Origin: CAXXOZ01 sp963676435
GTDB taxonomy: Bacteria; Bacillota; Clostridia; Lachnospirales; Lachnospiraceae
Reading direction: 5' to 3'
Length of the DNA stretch: 64,000 nt
NCBI GenBank assembly: GCA_963676435.2
Contig: CAXXOZ010000022.1
Location: forward strand, 1 to 64,000
Below are positions 15,660 to 24,617 of this stretch, one piece after another. The position numbers and the translations under genes are program-made. Each line of letters opens with the position of its first letter. Within the stretch, counting starts at the first letter, position 1. The notes beneath the pieces are model-generated. The model saw nothing but the letters and a program-made list of their open reading frames with translations. It was not told the DNA's origin and did no database searches.

Positions 15660-17385
15660 CGTCATCATCCCCTTTCGTTTGAGATTCATAAACTTCTCTA
15701 TATATTTCATTACTTTCAATCAATGAATCATGATTTCCTGTAGCTTCAATTTTTCCGTCATTCATAACTATTATTAAATCAGAATCTTTAATCGATGAAA
15801 TTCTTTGAGCAATTATTATTTTTGTTGTTTCTGGTATTACTTTTGTAAATGCTTCTCTAATATTTGCGTCCGTTTGAGTATCTACTGCACTTGTTGAATC
15901 ATCCAATATTAATACTTTTGGTTGTTTTATTAATGCTCTCGCAATACATAGTCTTTGCTTTTGACCACCAGAGAAGTTCGTTCCTCCCCTTTCAACCATA
16001 CTCTCATATTTATCTGGAAGTTTGTCTATAAATTCTTTTGCCATAGCATATTCGCAAGCTTTTTCAATATCTTCATCTGTGGCATCTTTTTTACCCCATT
16101 GAAGATTTTCTTTTACTGTTCCAGAAAATAGTATGTTTTTCTGGAGCACCATGGCAACCTCGTCTCTTAAAGTTTTAATATCATATTCTCTTACATCTTT
16201 TCCACCTATTTTAACACTACCTGATGAAACATCATAAAGCCTTGGGATAAGCTGAACTAAAGTGGTTTTTGCACTACCTGTTCCACCTATAATCCCAACA
16301 GTCATACCCGATTCAATTTCTAAATTTACAGATGTTAAAGCAAGGTTTTCACTATCTTTTTTATAGCGAAAGTCAACATTCTCGAAAACTATTGATCCAT
16401 CTTTCACTTCATATAGAGGATTTTCTGGATTAGTTAAATCACTTTCTTCGTCTAAAACCTCTGCAATTCTATCTCCTGATGCTTTTGATAACATAACCAT
16501 AATAAACACCATAGAAAGCATCATTAATCCCATTAATATAGAAGCCTGATAATTAAACAAACTCATTATTTGACCTGTTGTCATAGTTTCTGAAATTATC
16601 ATTGACGCTCCAAACCATGAGATCAAAATGATACAAACATACATTACAAGCTGCATTAAAGGACTGTTAAATGCAACAACTTTTTCAGCTTTTTTAAACA
16701 TTTTCATTAAGTTTCCAGAAGCACCTTTGAATTTTTTTATTTCATATTCTTCTCTTACATATGCTTTTACAGTTCTTATACCTGAAAGGTTTTCCTGAAC
16801 GCTTGAGTTTAAATCATCGTATTTTCTAAAAACTTTACTAAACCTTGGAAATGCTTTTGCAATTATCAAAGTTAATCCTGACCCCAACACTACAACTGCT
16901 CCAACAAATATTAAAGATAACTTTGAGTTTATATAAAAACTTACTACCATTGCAAAAATAAGAAGCATTGGCGCCTTTACTGCCACTCTTAATATCATCA
17001 TATAAGCATTTTGAACATTTGTAATATCTGTTGTAAGTCTTGTCACAAGACCTGCAGTTGAATATTTATCTATGTTTGAAAAAGAGAACTTTTGTATACT
17101 TGAAAAAACTCCTTTTCTTAAATTTCTAGCAAAACCTGTGGCTGCTATTGCAGAACATTTTGCCGCCGCCATTCCACTAGCTAATGATAATAATGTTACT
17201 ACAACCATAATCAATCCGATAATTAATATGTGATTCATATCTGATTTATCAATTCCCTGATCAATTATACTTGCCATTAATAAAGGAATAGCTATTTCAA
17301 ACACTGTCTCAAATACTATAAATATAGGCGATAAGATTGAGACCATTTTAAATTCACCTATATATTTCATTAATTTTCTTATCAT
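15643..17385 (-). CDS. ABC exporter half-transporter with degenerate ATPase site (BmrC/LmrC-like)
   Basis: 580 residues, six membrane helices (about 15-300) and an ATPase domain. Walker A reads GGTGSAKTT, with Ala where Gly is usual, and Walker B is VLILDDSTSAVD, with Asp replacing the catalytic Glu. The signature FSGGQKQR is intact. One defective site is characteristic of the non-catalytic half of heterodimeric exporters, so this subunit should pair with the next gene's product. It follows the marR stop by one base (TGA-C-ATG). The Asp-rich C-terminus (KGDDDDEKSA) overlaps the start of the partner. Substrate unknown. Confidence 0.9.
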   Translation of the reverse strand: MIRKLMKYIGEFKMVSILSPIFIVFETVFEIAIPLLMASIIDQGIDKSDMNHILIIGLIMVVVTLLSLASGMAAAKCSAIAATGFARNLRKGVFSSIQKFSFSNIDKYSTAGLVTRLTTDITNVQNAYMMILRVAVKAPMLLIFAMVVSFYINSKLSLIFVGAVVVLGSGLTLIIAKAFPRFSKVFRKYDDLNSSVQENLSGIRTVKAYVREEYEIKKFKGASGNLMKMFKKAEKVVAFNSPLMQLVMYVCIILISWFGASMIISETMTTGQIMSLFNYQASILMGLMMLSMVFIMVMLSKASGDRIAEVLDEESDLTNPENPLYEVKDGSIVFENVDFRYKKDSENLALTSVNLEIESGMTVGIIGGTGSAKTTLVQLIPRLYDVSSGSVKIGGKDVREYDIKTLRDEVAMVLQKNILFSGTVKENLQWGKKDATDEDIEKACEYAMAKEFIDKLPDKYESMVERGGTNFSGGQKQRLCIARALIKQPKVLILDDSTSAVDTQTDANIREAFTKVIPETTKIIIAQRISSIKDSDLIIVMNDGKIEATGNHDSLIESNEIYREVYESQTKGDDDDEKSA

Positions 17386-17386
17386 G

Positions 17387-17827
17387 TCATTCTCCTTTGT
17401 TTATTTCTTCAATGTTTTTTAAAACCTGCCCCAAATATTTATTTAACAATTTTTTTTCATCATTATTTAAGTCTTTCGACATTATTTCTTCGGTTTCAAT
17501 CACCCTTAATTTAATTTCTTCTATTGTTTCATGGGCTTTTTTCGTAAGCTTTATTATTTTATTTCTTTTATTTTCATCATCAATTTCCCTTATAACAAAT
17601 CCTTTTTCCTCCATCCGATTTAAAGTACCTGTTACAGTAGGATTTTTAAGTTTCAAGGCTTTTTCTATATCTTTTTGAAATATTTTTTTATCCGAATTAT
17701 CATCTAAATATCTTATAATATCTGACTGAGATCTTGTAAGATTTAATTGTTTCATATCATTATTAAACTTTTTACCAAGAGCATTGTCTATTTGCTGAAA
17801 ATACATAAAATATATTTTTTCTTTCAT
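17387..17827 (-). CDS. MarR-family regulator of the adjacent ABC exporter
   Basis: 146 residues with a central winged helix (about 30-105): KDIEKALKLKNPTVTGTLNR is the recognition region and EKGFVIREIDDENKRNKI is the wing with the conserved D..R/K pattern. It is the first gene of a three-gene operon with the two exporter halves, a frequent arrangement in which MarR represses until a ligand binds. ATG at 17827 has AAGGAG 2 bases upstream. A TGCTAT/ATAGCA inverted repeat covers the operon's -10 box and is the likely operator. Confidence 0.9.
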   Translation of the reverse strand: MKEKIYFMYFQQIDNALGKKFNNDMKQLNLTRSQSDIIRYLDDNSDKKIFQKDIEKALKLKNPTVTGTLNRMEEKGFVIREIDDENKRNKIIKLTKKAHETIEEIKLRVIETEEIMSKDLNNDEKKLLNKYLGQVLKNIEEINKGE

Positions 17828-17861
17828 AACTCCTTACCTTTCTTAAAACTTATTCATATCA

Positions 17862-17897
17862 TGCTATATAATAGCACGCTATATTTTAAAAAGTCAA
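17862..17897 (-). promoter_or_regulatory. Promoter and likely MarR operator of the exporter operon
   Basis: Minus strand: -35 TTGACT (17897-17892), 18-base spacer, -10 TATTAT (17873-17868). The inverted repeat TGCTAT-ATA-ATAGCA (17862-17876) covers the -10. The operator assignment is inferred from the position. Confidence 0.65.
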
Positions 17898-17911
17898 GTA
17901 TTTTTTTCTTC

Positions 17912-17967
17912 TTGACAGCAAGTTTTTTTCACTGTATACTAACTGTATTACTTCACATAGTACAGTT
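17912..17967 (+). promoter_or_regulatory. Promoter and likely GntR operator of the divergent ABC operon
   Basis: -35 TTGACA (17912-17917), 17-base spacer, -10 TATACT (17935-17940). Immediately downstream, AACTGTA (17941-17947) and TACAGTT (17961-17967) form an inverted repeat over the expected transcription start, suited to binding the GntR product. Confidence 0.75.
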
Positions 17968-17991
17968 GATGTATAGGATAAGGAGGTACCT

Positions 17992-18372
17992 ATGTTTCAA
18001 ATAGATTCAATGTCTAGAATACCTGTATACGAACAGATAATTGATCAACTCGAAAGGTTTGTATTAAAAGAAATTTTAATTAAAAATGATCAGTTACCTT
18101 CAGTGCGAAGCCTTTCTATGGAACTTTCAATAAACCCAAATACCATTCAAAAAGCATATTCAGAGCTTGATAGAAAAGGTGTTATATATTGTGTTCCTGG
18201 AAAAGGTTGTTTTGTTTCTGAAGGTGCTCATGAAATACTTAGTAGCAATAATCGCAAGCGGTTATCAGAACTTGAAAAATTCGTTTTAGAATTGGCATAT
18301 TCGGGTATTGATAAAAAAGAAATATTCGAATGTGTAGAAAATGCTTATAAAAAGAAAGGGGAAAAGAAATGA
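17992..18372 (+). CDS. GntR-family (YtrA-type) transcriptional regulator
   Basis: 126 residues: an N-terminal GntR winged helix (about 1-75; PVYEQIIDQLERFVLKEILI then LPSVRSLSMELSINPNTIQK) and a short C-terminal helical tail with no ligand-binding domain, as in YtrA subfamily regulators. It heads an operon with an ABC ATPase and a large permease, like the Bacillus ytr operon that responds to cell-wall stress. ATG at 17992 has AAGGAGG 6 bases upstream. It overlaps the ATPase gene by four bases (ATGA). It probably represses its own promoter through the inverted repeat at 17941-17967. Confidence 0.9.
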   Translation: MFQIDSMSRIPVYEQIIDQLERFVLKEILIKNDQLPSVRSLSMELSINPNTIQKAYSELDRKGVIYCVPGKGCFVSEGAHEILSSNNRKRLSELEKFVLELAYSGIDKKEIFECVENAYKKKGEKK

Positions 18373-19274
18373 TTACTGTAGAAAATATAACTAAAACTTT
18401 TGATAATTTTAAAGCACTGAACAATATAAGCTGCAAAATACCCTCTGGTTGTATTTATGGTATGGTAGGTTCAAATGGTGCTGGAAAATCAACATTAATG
18501 AGACTTATGACTGGTATCTATCGACCAGAATCAGGCTCAATAAAAATAAACGAAGAGGATGTCTATGAAAACTCAGAGATAAAAAATAATATCGCTTTTG
18601 TTCCTGACGAATTATTTTTTCTACCTGCTTCAAACATGAAAAGGATGGCTGCATTATACTCTGCTTTTTATAAAAATTTCGATTTTACTCGTTTCAATGA
18701 GCTCACAGAAAATTTCAAATTAAATCCAAAGGCAAATTTTAATACTTTTTCTAAAGGTATGAAAAGACAAGCCGCTACAATTCTTACCTTGTCATCAAAA
18801 CCTAAGTATTTATTTTTCGATGAAACTTTTGACGGCCTTGATCCTGTAATGAGAAATATAGTTAAAAGTTTGGTTTGTAAGGATGTAATAGAGCGGGATG
18901 CCACCGCTATTGTAACTTCTCACTCTTTAAGAGAACTTGAGGATACCTGCGACCAGCTAGCACTTCTTCACAAAGGAGGTCTGGTTTTCGAAAGTGATAT
19001 TCAAGACTTAAAGACAACACTTTTTAAAATTCAAATAGCCTTTTCTGATGAATATTCAAAAGAAAAATTTGAAGGAATTAATATAATTCATTTTTCTAAA
19101 AAAGGAAGTGTATCAAATATGATAGTTCGTGGAAATAAAGAAGAGACTATAAAAAAGCTAACAAATATGTCACCTGTTATATTTGACATTTTAAATCTTT
19201 CACTTGAGGAAGTCTTTACATACGAAATGGAAGCTTTAGGGTATTCATTTGAAGAACTTTTGGAGGTTGAGTAA
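18369..19274 (+). CDS. ABC transporter ATP-binding protein (YtrB-like)
   Basis: 301 residues with one ATPase domain: Walker A GSNGAGKST (about 36-44), Q-loop region FVPDELFF, signature FSKGMKRQ and Walker B YLFFDETFDGLD, then the switch His in TSHSLRELED. The C-terminal 80 residues form the accessory domain seen in drug/lantibiotic-type ABC-2 ATPases. It works with the membrane partner encoded next, one base downstream. The FSKGM variant of the signature is common in this subfamily. Translationally coupled to the GntR gene. Confidence 0.92.
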   Translation: MITVENITKTFDNFKALNNISCKIPSGCIYGMVGSNGAGKSTLMRLMTGIYRPESGSIKINEEDVYENSEIKNNIAFVPDELFFLPASNMKRMAALYSAFYKNFDFTRFNELTENFKLNPKANFNTFSKGMKRQAATILTLSSKPKYLFFDETFDGLDPVMRNIVKSLVCKDVIERDATAIVTSHSLRELEDTCDQLALLHKGGLVFESDIQDLKTTLFKIQIAFSDEYSKEKFEGINIIHFSKKGSVSNMIVRGNKEETIKKLTNMSPVIFDILNLSLEEVFTYEMEALGYSFEELLEVE

Positions 19275-19275
19275 C

Positions 19276-21408
19276 ATGAAAAATAAACTTTTTTGTTTTA
19301 AAGTATATATTGAGGGAATAAAACAATTAAAACTAATAGGAATAATGGCAGTTATTATATTTTCTATAGAGGCAATTATTATTGGTATAGGCGAAGCTAT
19401 TTCACAAGGCTTTTTCTATGGATATTACGGAATGGAAAGCACTTATACTTTACGTATGATGGAACTTATAGATGTTCATCCAATACTACTTCTTTCTTTT
19501 TGCGTTCTGGCTCCACTACTGACTTTATATCTATTTAGTTTTTTAAATAAACGAAATTCAAGTGACTTTTACCATTCCGCTCCGGTTTCTAGAAACTGCC
19601 TATTTGTAAACTACGTGGGAGCAATACTTACATGGATTGCAGTAGTGCTTATATTTTCATCTTTAATAGCATATATTACTTCGCTGTTTTTTGGAAATTC
19701 TTATTATATTGATATTCCTAGCATTTTTTCATTTTTATTTAATATTTTTGCTGCTAATGTTTTAGTCTCTGCTGCAATTGCATTAGCTATGAGTATAACA
19801 GGAACTATTTTTTCAAATATAATTGTTTCCCTTTTAATAATATTTTTCCCTAGATTAATATCCACTTTTTTTGTAGGCATGATTTCAAATAGTCTTCCAA
19901 TACTAATCTACAACAATTTTATGCCTGTACTAGATGTTAAATACAATGTGGTTTGTGGTTTTATATTTAATATTTTTATTGGGGATTATGATATGCTAGA
20001 ATCTTTTAGAAATGTTTATGCAGGAATATATACCCTTATTATAGGATTGATCTTTGCCTTTATTGCATTAATATTGTTTAAGAAAAGAAAAAGTGAAACT
20101 GCTTCAAAGTCAGCTCCAAGTAGATTGTTACAAACTATTTACCATGTAGTTATTGCTACTATTGTTTCTTTGGTGCCTATATTCCTAATCTTTGATACAA
20201 TAGCTACTGGAAGTGCAATTCAAGGCGATATTATTTTAATTATTATTGCAATGTATATTTTAGCTATTATTCTTACTATGATTTTCGAACTTATTACTAG
20301 TAAAAAATTCAAAAATTTACTTAAAGTTTTTCCTAGTTTATTAATAATCGCTATCGTAAATATACTTTTTATACTTTGCCTTCTTGGTACAAATAAAATA
20401 ATTTTAGACACATCACCAGAAGCAGATGAGATTGATTATGTTACTTTTATTGAAGTTCCTAATTATAATGATTATACATATTATGATTATACTGAAAATC
20501 GCTACTTCGCCAAAGAAATTTCCAAACTGGAAATAACAAATCCTGAAATTATTGATTTCATAGCTAAATCTCTTGATGAAAACATAGATGATTTTAAAAA
20601 TGACGTTGAGTATAATTATTCAACTCCGAAAACAGTGTATACAAACATTAATCATGGAATATTAAATTCTAAAAGAAAAATTTCTTTGAGCAACTCTCAA
20701 ATGAATGAATTACTCAATATTTTGACTGAAGAAAAAGATTTTAAAAACATATTTTCCTCACTACCTGAATATGATGATTTAGATCACTTTTTCTTAAATA
20801 ATGTGAATACTGATAGCGAAAATGAAGATATAAAAAATATATATGATACCTTTAAAGAGGAAATCAAATCTTTAAGTCCTTATGAATGGCTATACTTAGA
20901 CTACGATTATATCGCATCAAATTCTATTTATTTTGAATATGATGGCAAATACGAAAATATCGCAATCGGTTCAAAAACACCAAAAACATTTAAAGCAATA
21001 TACGACTACTACAAAAACAGAAATTCTGAAAACCTAGATATTGCTGAAAATATCATTTCAAATTTTAGTGAATATGATTGGATTGAAGGGGTAAAAATTT
21101 CCACAATAAATAACGAAATACAAAGTACCTATTCTTTAAGTATGAGTGGAAGTGAATTAAATAATTTAGGTTCGGATTTTATAAACAATGTTCAAAAATT
21201 TGGTGAAATACTAAATAATTCAAAAAAAAATGAATTTGATATTGATTCTCTAGCTGTAAAAGTCGATTTTATGCATTTCAATGATCAAGAAACTACTACT
21301 GAACAATATTCAATGCTATTCTTTATTGACGATCAAGAAGATGCTGATTTCATAATTGATACATTAAATGGATATGTACAAAATACTGATTACTTTTACA
21401 AGTACTAA
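19276..21408 (+). CDS. ABC-2 type permease with a large extracytoplasmic domain
   Basis: 710 residues from the ATG at 19276 (GGAGG 9 bases upstream; a longer frame to 19249 overlaps the ATPase gene without a site). Eight or more hydrophobic segments lie in residues 1-390; the HSAPVSRNCLF motif near residue 100 is typical of bacitracin/YtrC-type permeases. Residues 390-710 are hydrophilic, Asp/Asn/Tyr-rich, and have no membrane helix, so they likely form an extracellular domain (DUF6449-like, tentative). That is far larger than in classical Ytr permeases and might sense or bind the substrate. It is the last gene of the operon, closed by a terminator at 21413. Confidence 0.8.
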   Translation: MKNKLFCFKVYIEGIKQLKLIGIMAVIIFSIEAIIIGIGEAISQGFFYGYYGMESTYTLRMMELIDVHPILLLSFCVLAPLLTLYLFSFLNKRNSSDFYHSAPVSRNCLFVNYVGAILTWIAVVLIFSSLIAYITSLFFGNSYYIDIPSIFSFLFNIFAANVLVSAAIALAMSITGTIFSNIIVSLLIIFFPRLISTFFVGMISNSLPILIYNNFMPVLDVKYNVVCGFIFNIFIGDYDMLESFRNVYAGIYTLIIGLIFAFIALILFKKRKSETASKSAPSRLLQTIYHVVIATIVSLVPIFLIFDTIATGSAIQGDIILIIIAMYILAIILTMIFELITSKKFKNLLKVFPSLLIIAIVNILFILCLLGTNKIILDTSPEADEIDYVTFIEVPNYNDYTYYDYTENRYFAKEISKLEITNPEIIDFIAKSLDENIDDFKNDVEYNYSTPKTVYTNINHGILNSKRKISLSNSQMNELLNILTEEKDFKNIFSSLPEYDDLDHFFLNNVNTDSENEDIKNIYDTFKEEIKSLSPYEWLYLDYDYIASNSIYFEYDGKYENIAIGSKTPKTFKAIYDYYKNRNSENLDIAENIISNFSEYDWIEGVKISTINNEIQSTYSLSMSGSELNNLGSDFINNVQKFGEILNNSKKNEFDIDSLAVKVDFMHFNDQETTTEQYSMLFFIDDQEDADFIIDTLNGYVQNTDYFYKY

Positions 21409-21412
21409 AATT

Positions 21413-21442
21413 GGAGGGCTACTGCCCTCCATCTTTATTTTA
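21413..21442. terminator. Bidirectional terminator between convergent genes
   Basis: Perfect 7-bp stem GGAGGGC/GCCCTCC with loop TACT (21413-21430). T-rich sequence follows on the plus strand, and AATTTTA on the minus strand. It ends the ABC operon and overlaps the 3' end of the convergent regulator gene. Confidence 0.85.
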
Positions 21443-21872
21443 ACATATCTATTAATTTATACAGCAAACCATAAAGCTGTTTTGCATCATCTTCTGAAAT
21501 TGGCAGACATTCTAACAAATTTTTTGGAACACTTTTCGCCTCTTCTTTTAAAAGCTTTCCCTTTTCAGTAATTATAATGTTAAGATTTCTTTCATCCTCA
21601 TCGGAGCGCTGTCTTTTTATAAACCCTTTTTGTTCTAATTTCTTTAACACAGGAGTAAGCGTTCCTGAATCCAAAAACAGATATTCTCCCATACTCTTTA
21701 CATTGATTTCTTTATGCTCCCACATCACCATCATAGCTATATACTGAGTATAAGTAAGATCCAGCTTATCCAGTAAGGGCTTATATCTCTTCACCACTTC
21801 TTTTGAACAAACATAAAGAGGAAAACAAATTTGATTTTCAAGCTTTAATAAATCATATTTTTCATCTTCCAT
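21435..21872 (-). CDS. OhrR-like MarR-family peroxide-sensing regulator
   Basis: 145 residues from the ATG at 21872, which has GGAGG 5 bases upstream; the ATG at 21884 would place that ribosome site inside the gene. The N-terminal LENQICFPLYVCSKEVVKRY and KPLLDKLDLTYTQYIAMMV closely follow Bacillus OhrR, with Cys16 at the place of its peroxide-reactive Cys. The winged helix contains LDSGTLTPVLKKLEQKGFIKR and the RSDEDERN wing. It lies 15 bases after the glutathione peroxidase gene, so it likely senses organic hydroperoxides and controls this operon rather than the usual ohrA. Confidence 0.88.
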   Translation of the reverse strand: MEDEKYDLLKLENQICFPLYVCSKEVVKRYKPLLDKLDLTYTQYIAMMVMWEHKEINVKSMGEYLFLDSGTLTPVLKKLEQKGFIKRQRSDEDERNLNIIITEKGKLLKEEAKSVPKNLLECLPISEDDAKQLYGLLYKLIDMLK

Positions 21873-21887
21873 ATAAACCTCCATTTA

Positions 21888-22361
21888 TTATAATAATCTT
21901 ATTATATCACTTTCTATCTTTTCTGGCTTAGTTGTTGGTGAATATCTTTTAACGACTTCACCATTTTTATTTACTAAGAATTTAGTGAAGTTCCATTTGA
22001 TGTTTTTTCCAAAAAGAGAACTTTTTTGGCTTTTTAAATAACTAAAAAGTGGCTCTTCCTTTTCTCCGTTCACATCTATTTTAGAAAACAAAGGGAATGA
22101 TGTATTATACTTTAATGTACAAAATTCAAGTATTTCTTTATTGCTTCCAGGTGCCTGATTTGCAAACTGATTACTTGGGAAATCTAATATTTCAAAGCCG
22201 TCTTTGTTATATTTTTCGTATAATTTTTGCAACCCTTCATACTGAGGAGTAAAACCACATCCTGTTGCAGTATTTACTATAAGCATTACCTTGTCTTTAT
22301 ATTTTTCAATTGATACCAAGTCTCCATTATTATTCTTCACTTCAAAATCATATATTTTCAT
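21888..22361 (-). CDS. Glutathione peroxidase family protein (Cys type)
   Basis: 157 residues, the typical length. The redox motif NTATGCGFTPQYEGLQ carries the peroxidatic Cys35 in place of selenocysteine; FPSNQF supplies the Gln and KWNFTKFLVN the Trp of the catalytic tetrad. Bacterial Cys-type members usually take electrons from thioredoxin and reduce lipid or organic hydroperoxides. It is the first gene of an operon with an OhrR-like regulator. ATG has AGAGGT upstream. The upstream palindrome at 22392-22402 resembles an OhrR box, suggesting peroxide-inducible expression. Confidence 0.93.
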   Translation of the reverse strand: MKIYDFEVKNNNGDLVSIEKYKDKVMLIVNTATGCGFTPQYEGLQKLYEKYNKDGFEILDFPSNQFANQAPGSNKEILEFCTLKYNTSFPLFSKIDVNGEKEEPLFSYLKSQKSSLFGKNIKWNFTKFLVNKNGEVVKRYSPTTKPEKIESDIIRLL

Positions 22362-22391
22362 ATTTTACCTCTTTTCTTTTTTGATTGTACG

Positions 22392-22409
22392 CAATTTAAT
22401 TGTTGTCAA
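22392..22409 (-). promoter_or_regulatory. Candidate OhrR box with -35 element before the peroxidase gene
   Basis: Perfect palindrome CAATT-T-AATTG (22392-22402), close to the Bacillus OhrR site (TACAATT-AATTGTA type), directly follows a TTGACA -35 box on the minus strand (22409-22404). The -10 is not clear. Confidence 0.6.
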
Positions 22410-22443
22410 TATAATATACTAAATCTTTTATAATGTCAATAGC

Positions 22444-22487
22444 AAAATAAAATCCCGTAAAATTTATTAATTCTATTTTACGGGATT
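22444..22487 (-). terminator. thrS terminator
   Basis: Perfect 13-bp stem (22475-22487 with 22451-22463) with an 11-base loop, then TTATTTT on the minus strand, just after the thrS stop. Confidence 0.85.
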
Positions 22488-22491
22488 AACT

Positions 22492-24456
22492 CTATTTCTT
22501 GTTTTCTTCTACTTCTATTTTTCTAATCTCTTTTGTTCTGATTTCTTTGCAAATATCATTTATAAAGTCATCAAGGTTTTGCTGTCCTTCATCTCCTTTA
22601 TATCTGCTCCTTACTGATACCTTGTTAGCTTCTTCTTCATTTTGTCCAACCACCAACATGTAAGGCACTCTCTTTAATCTAGCTTCTCTGATTTTGTATC
22701 CAATCTTTTCTGCTCTTTCATCCACAGTAGCCGAGATACAGTTGTCTTTTAAATGCTCTAAAACTTTATTGGCATAATCGTGATACTTTTCAGATATCGG
22801 CAATACTCTTACCTGTTCTGGGCATAACCATGTTGGGAAAAGTCCTGCAAATTTTTCGATTATCCATGCAAGAGTTCTTTCATAACATCCTATTGATGTT
22901 CTATGAATAATAAACGGTCTTTTCTTTTCACCATCTGCATCGATATATGTCATATCAAATCTTTCAGCAAGAGCAAAGTCTAGCTGTATAGTAATCATTG
23001 TATCTTCTTTGCCATAAACATTCTTAGCCTGTATATCTAATTTTGGACCATAAAAAGCTGCTTCACCATCTTCTTCTGTAAATTCAAGGCCTATATGATT
23101 TAAAATTTCCCTTACCTTATCCTGAGTTTTTTCCCATTGAGCTTCATCACCAAGGTATTTTTGTTTGTTATTCGGATCCCATTTTGAAAATCTATAAGTC
23201 ACATCCTCTTCAAGACCAAGTGTAGTCAAGCAATATCTAGCAAGCTCAAGAGCTTTTCTAAATTCTTCTTCTATTTGATCTGGTGTTACTACAATATGCC
23301 CCTCTGAAATAGTAAACTGTCTTACTCTTGTAAGACCATGCATTTCACCTGACTCTTCATTTCTAAACAATGTAGAAGTTTCTCCGTAACGTATAGGAAG
23401 TTCTCTATAGCTTTTCGGTGTCTGTTTATATATATAATACTGAAAAGGGCAAGTCATAGGTCTTAACGCAAAGACTTCTTCGTCCTCATTTTCCTCATCA
23501 CCAAGCACAAACATTCCCTCTTTGTAATGTCCCCAGTGATCGGATATAACATACAAGTCTTTTTTTGCCATTAATGGAGTTTTAGTTCTAATATAACCCC
23601 ATTTTTCTTCTTCGTCTTCTATCCATCTTTGAAGAGTTTGGATGATTTTTGCACCATTCGGCATAAGTAAAGGTAGCCCTTGTCCAATCACATCAACAGA
23701 TGTAAATATTTCCATCTCTCTTCCAAGTTTATTATGATCGCGTTTTTTTATCTCTTCTAATTTCACTAAATATTCTTCAAGGTCAGCTTTTTTTGTAAAT
23801 GCTGTACCATAAACTCTAGTAAGCATTTTGTTGTCTGAGCTACCTCTCCAATAAGCTCCAGATGATGAAATAAGCTTAAATGCTTTTATAGCTCCAGCTT
23901 TCATAAGGTGGGGTCCAGCACAAAGATCCACAAACTCTCCCTGACTATAGAATGAAATTATTGCATCTTCCGGTAAATCTTTTATAAGCTCAACTTTGTA
24001 AGGCTCATTTTTTTCTTCCATAAAATTTATAGCAACTTCTCTTGGCAGTTCAAATTTTTCAAAAACTGCATTTTCTTTTATTATTTTTTTCATCTCAGCT
24101 TCAATTTTATCAAGATCTTCTCTAGTAAAGGAATCACATTCAAAATCATAATAATATCCTGTATCTATTGCTGGTCCTATAGCTAACTTTGCTTCAGGAT
24201 AAAGTCTTTTAACAGCCTCTGCAAGTATATGAGAAGCAGTATGCCAAAAAGCTTTTTTACCTTTTTCATCATTAAAAGTTAGAATATTTAAATTGCAGTC
24301 TGTTCTTACAATTTCTCTTAAATCAACCACCTCTCCATCTATTTCTCCTGCGCAGGCCATCCTTGCAAGACCCTCACTAATGTTAGCAGCTATATCATAA
24401 ACAGATAAAGCAGATGAGTATTCTTTTATTGTTCCATCTTTCAAAGTGATTTTCAT
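22492..24456 (-). CDS. thrS: Threonyl-tRNA synthetase
   Basis: 654 residues from the ATG at 24456 (AGGAGG 7 bases upstream; a longer frame begins inside the leader). Order: N-terminal TGS domain (MKITLKDGTIKEYSS), editing domain with HTASHILAEAVKRLYP and the zinc/editing Cys in LCAGPHL, class II catalytic core with motif 2 FRNEESGEMHGLTRVRQF and motif 3 GCYERTLAWIIEKF, and a C-terminal anticodon-binding domain (RVLPISEKYHDYA). It charges tRNA-Thr, using ATP; a tRNA-Thr(GGU) gene is present at 62824. Expression is controlled by the T-box leader upstream. Appears complete. Confidence 0.97.
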   Translation of the reverse strand: MKITLKDGTIKEYSSALSVYDIAANISEGLARMACAGEIDGEVVDLREIVRTDCNLNILTFNDEKGKKAFWHTASHILAEAVKRLYPEAKLAIGPAIDTGYYYDFECDSFTREDLDKIEAEMKKIIKENAVFEKFELPREVAINFMEEKNEPYKVELIKDLPEDAIISFYSQGEFVDLCAGPHLMKAGAIKAFKLISSSGAYWRGSSDNKMLTRVYGTAFTKKADLEEYLVKLEEIKKRDHNKLGREMEIFTSVDVIGQGLPLLMPNGAKIIQTLQRWIEDEEEKWGYIRTKTPLMAKKDLYVISDHWGHYKEGMFVLGDEENEDEEVFALRPMTCPFQYYIYKQTPKSYRELPIRYGETSTLFRNEESGEMHGLTRVRQFTISEGHIVVTPDQIEEEFRKALELARYCLTTLGLEEDVTYRFSKWDPNNKQKYLGDEAQWEKTQDKVREILNHIGLEFTEEDGEAAFYGPKLDIQAKNVYGKEDTMITIQLDFALAERFDMTYIDADGEKKRPFIIHRTSIGCYERTLAWIIEKFAGLFPTWLCPEQVRVLPISEKYHDYANKVLEHLKDNCISATVDERAEKIGYKIREARLKRVPYMLVVGQNEEEANKVSVRSRYKGDEGQQNLDDFINDICKEIRTKEIRKIEVEENKK

Positions 24457-24568
24457 TGTTTTTCCTCCTATAATAAATCTTAAATTAGAGTTCATTTACG
24501 AACTCTCACGCGAGTCGCGTTTGCAATGCAATAAGTTCCTCATCCGCGACTCTGCGCTTCCTAGTCGG

Positions 24569-24617
24569 TTTTTTACTTTATAGGAAGTTTCGGAGAAAAT
24601 TCCTATAAAGTAAAAAA
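24569..24617 (-). promoter_or_regulatory. Long perfect hairpin between the T-box terminator and thrS
   Basis: 18-bp perfect stem (24569-24586 with 24600-24617) around a 13-base loop. It starts exactly in the T-run of the T-box terminator and is followed by another stem GAGTCGCG/CGCGACTC (minus strand; about 24556-24503). Neither belongs to a standard T-box. It could be a second terminator, a processing signal or a small inserted palindrome. Confidence 0.6.
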
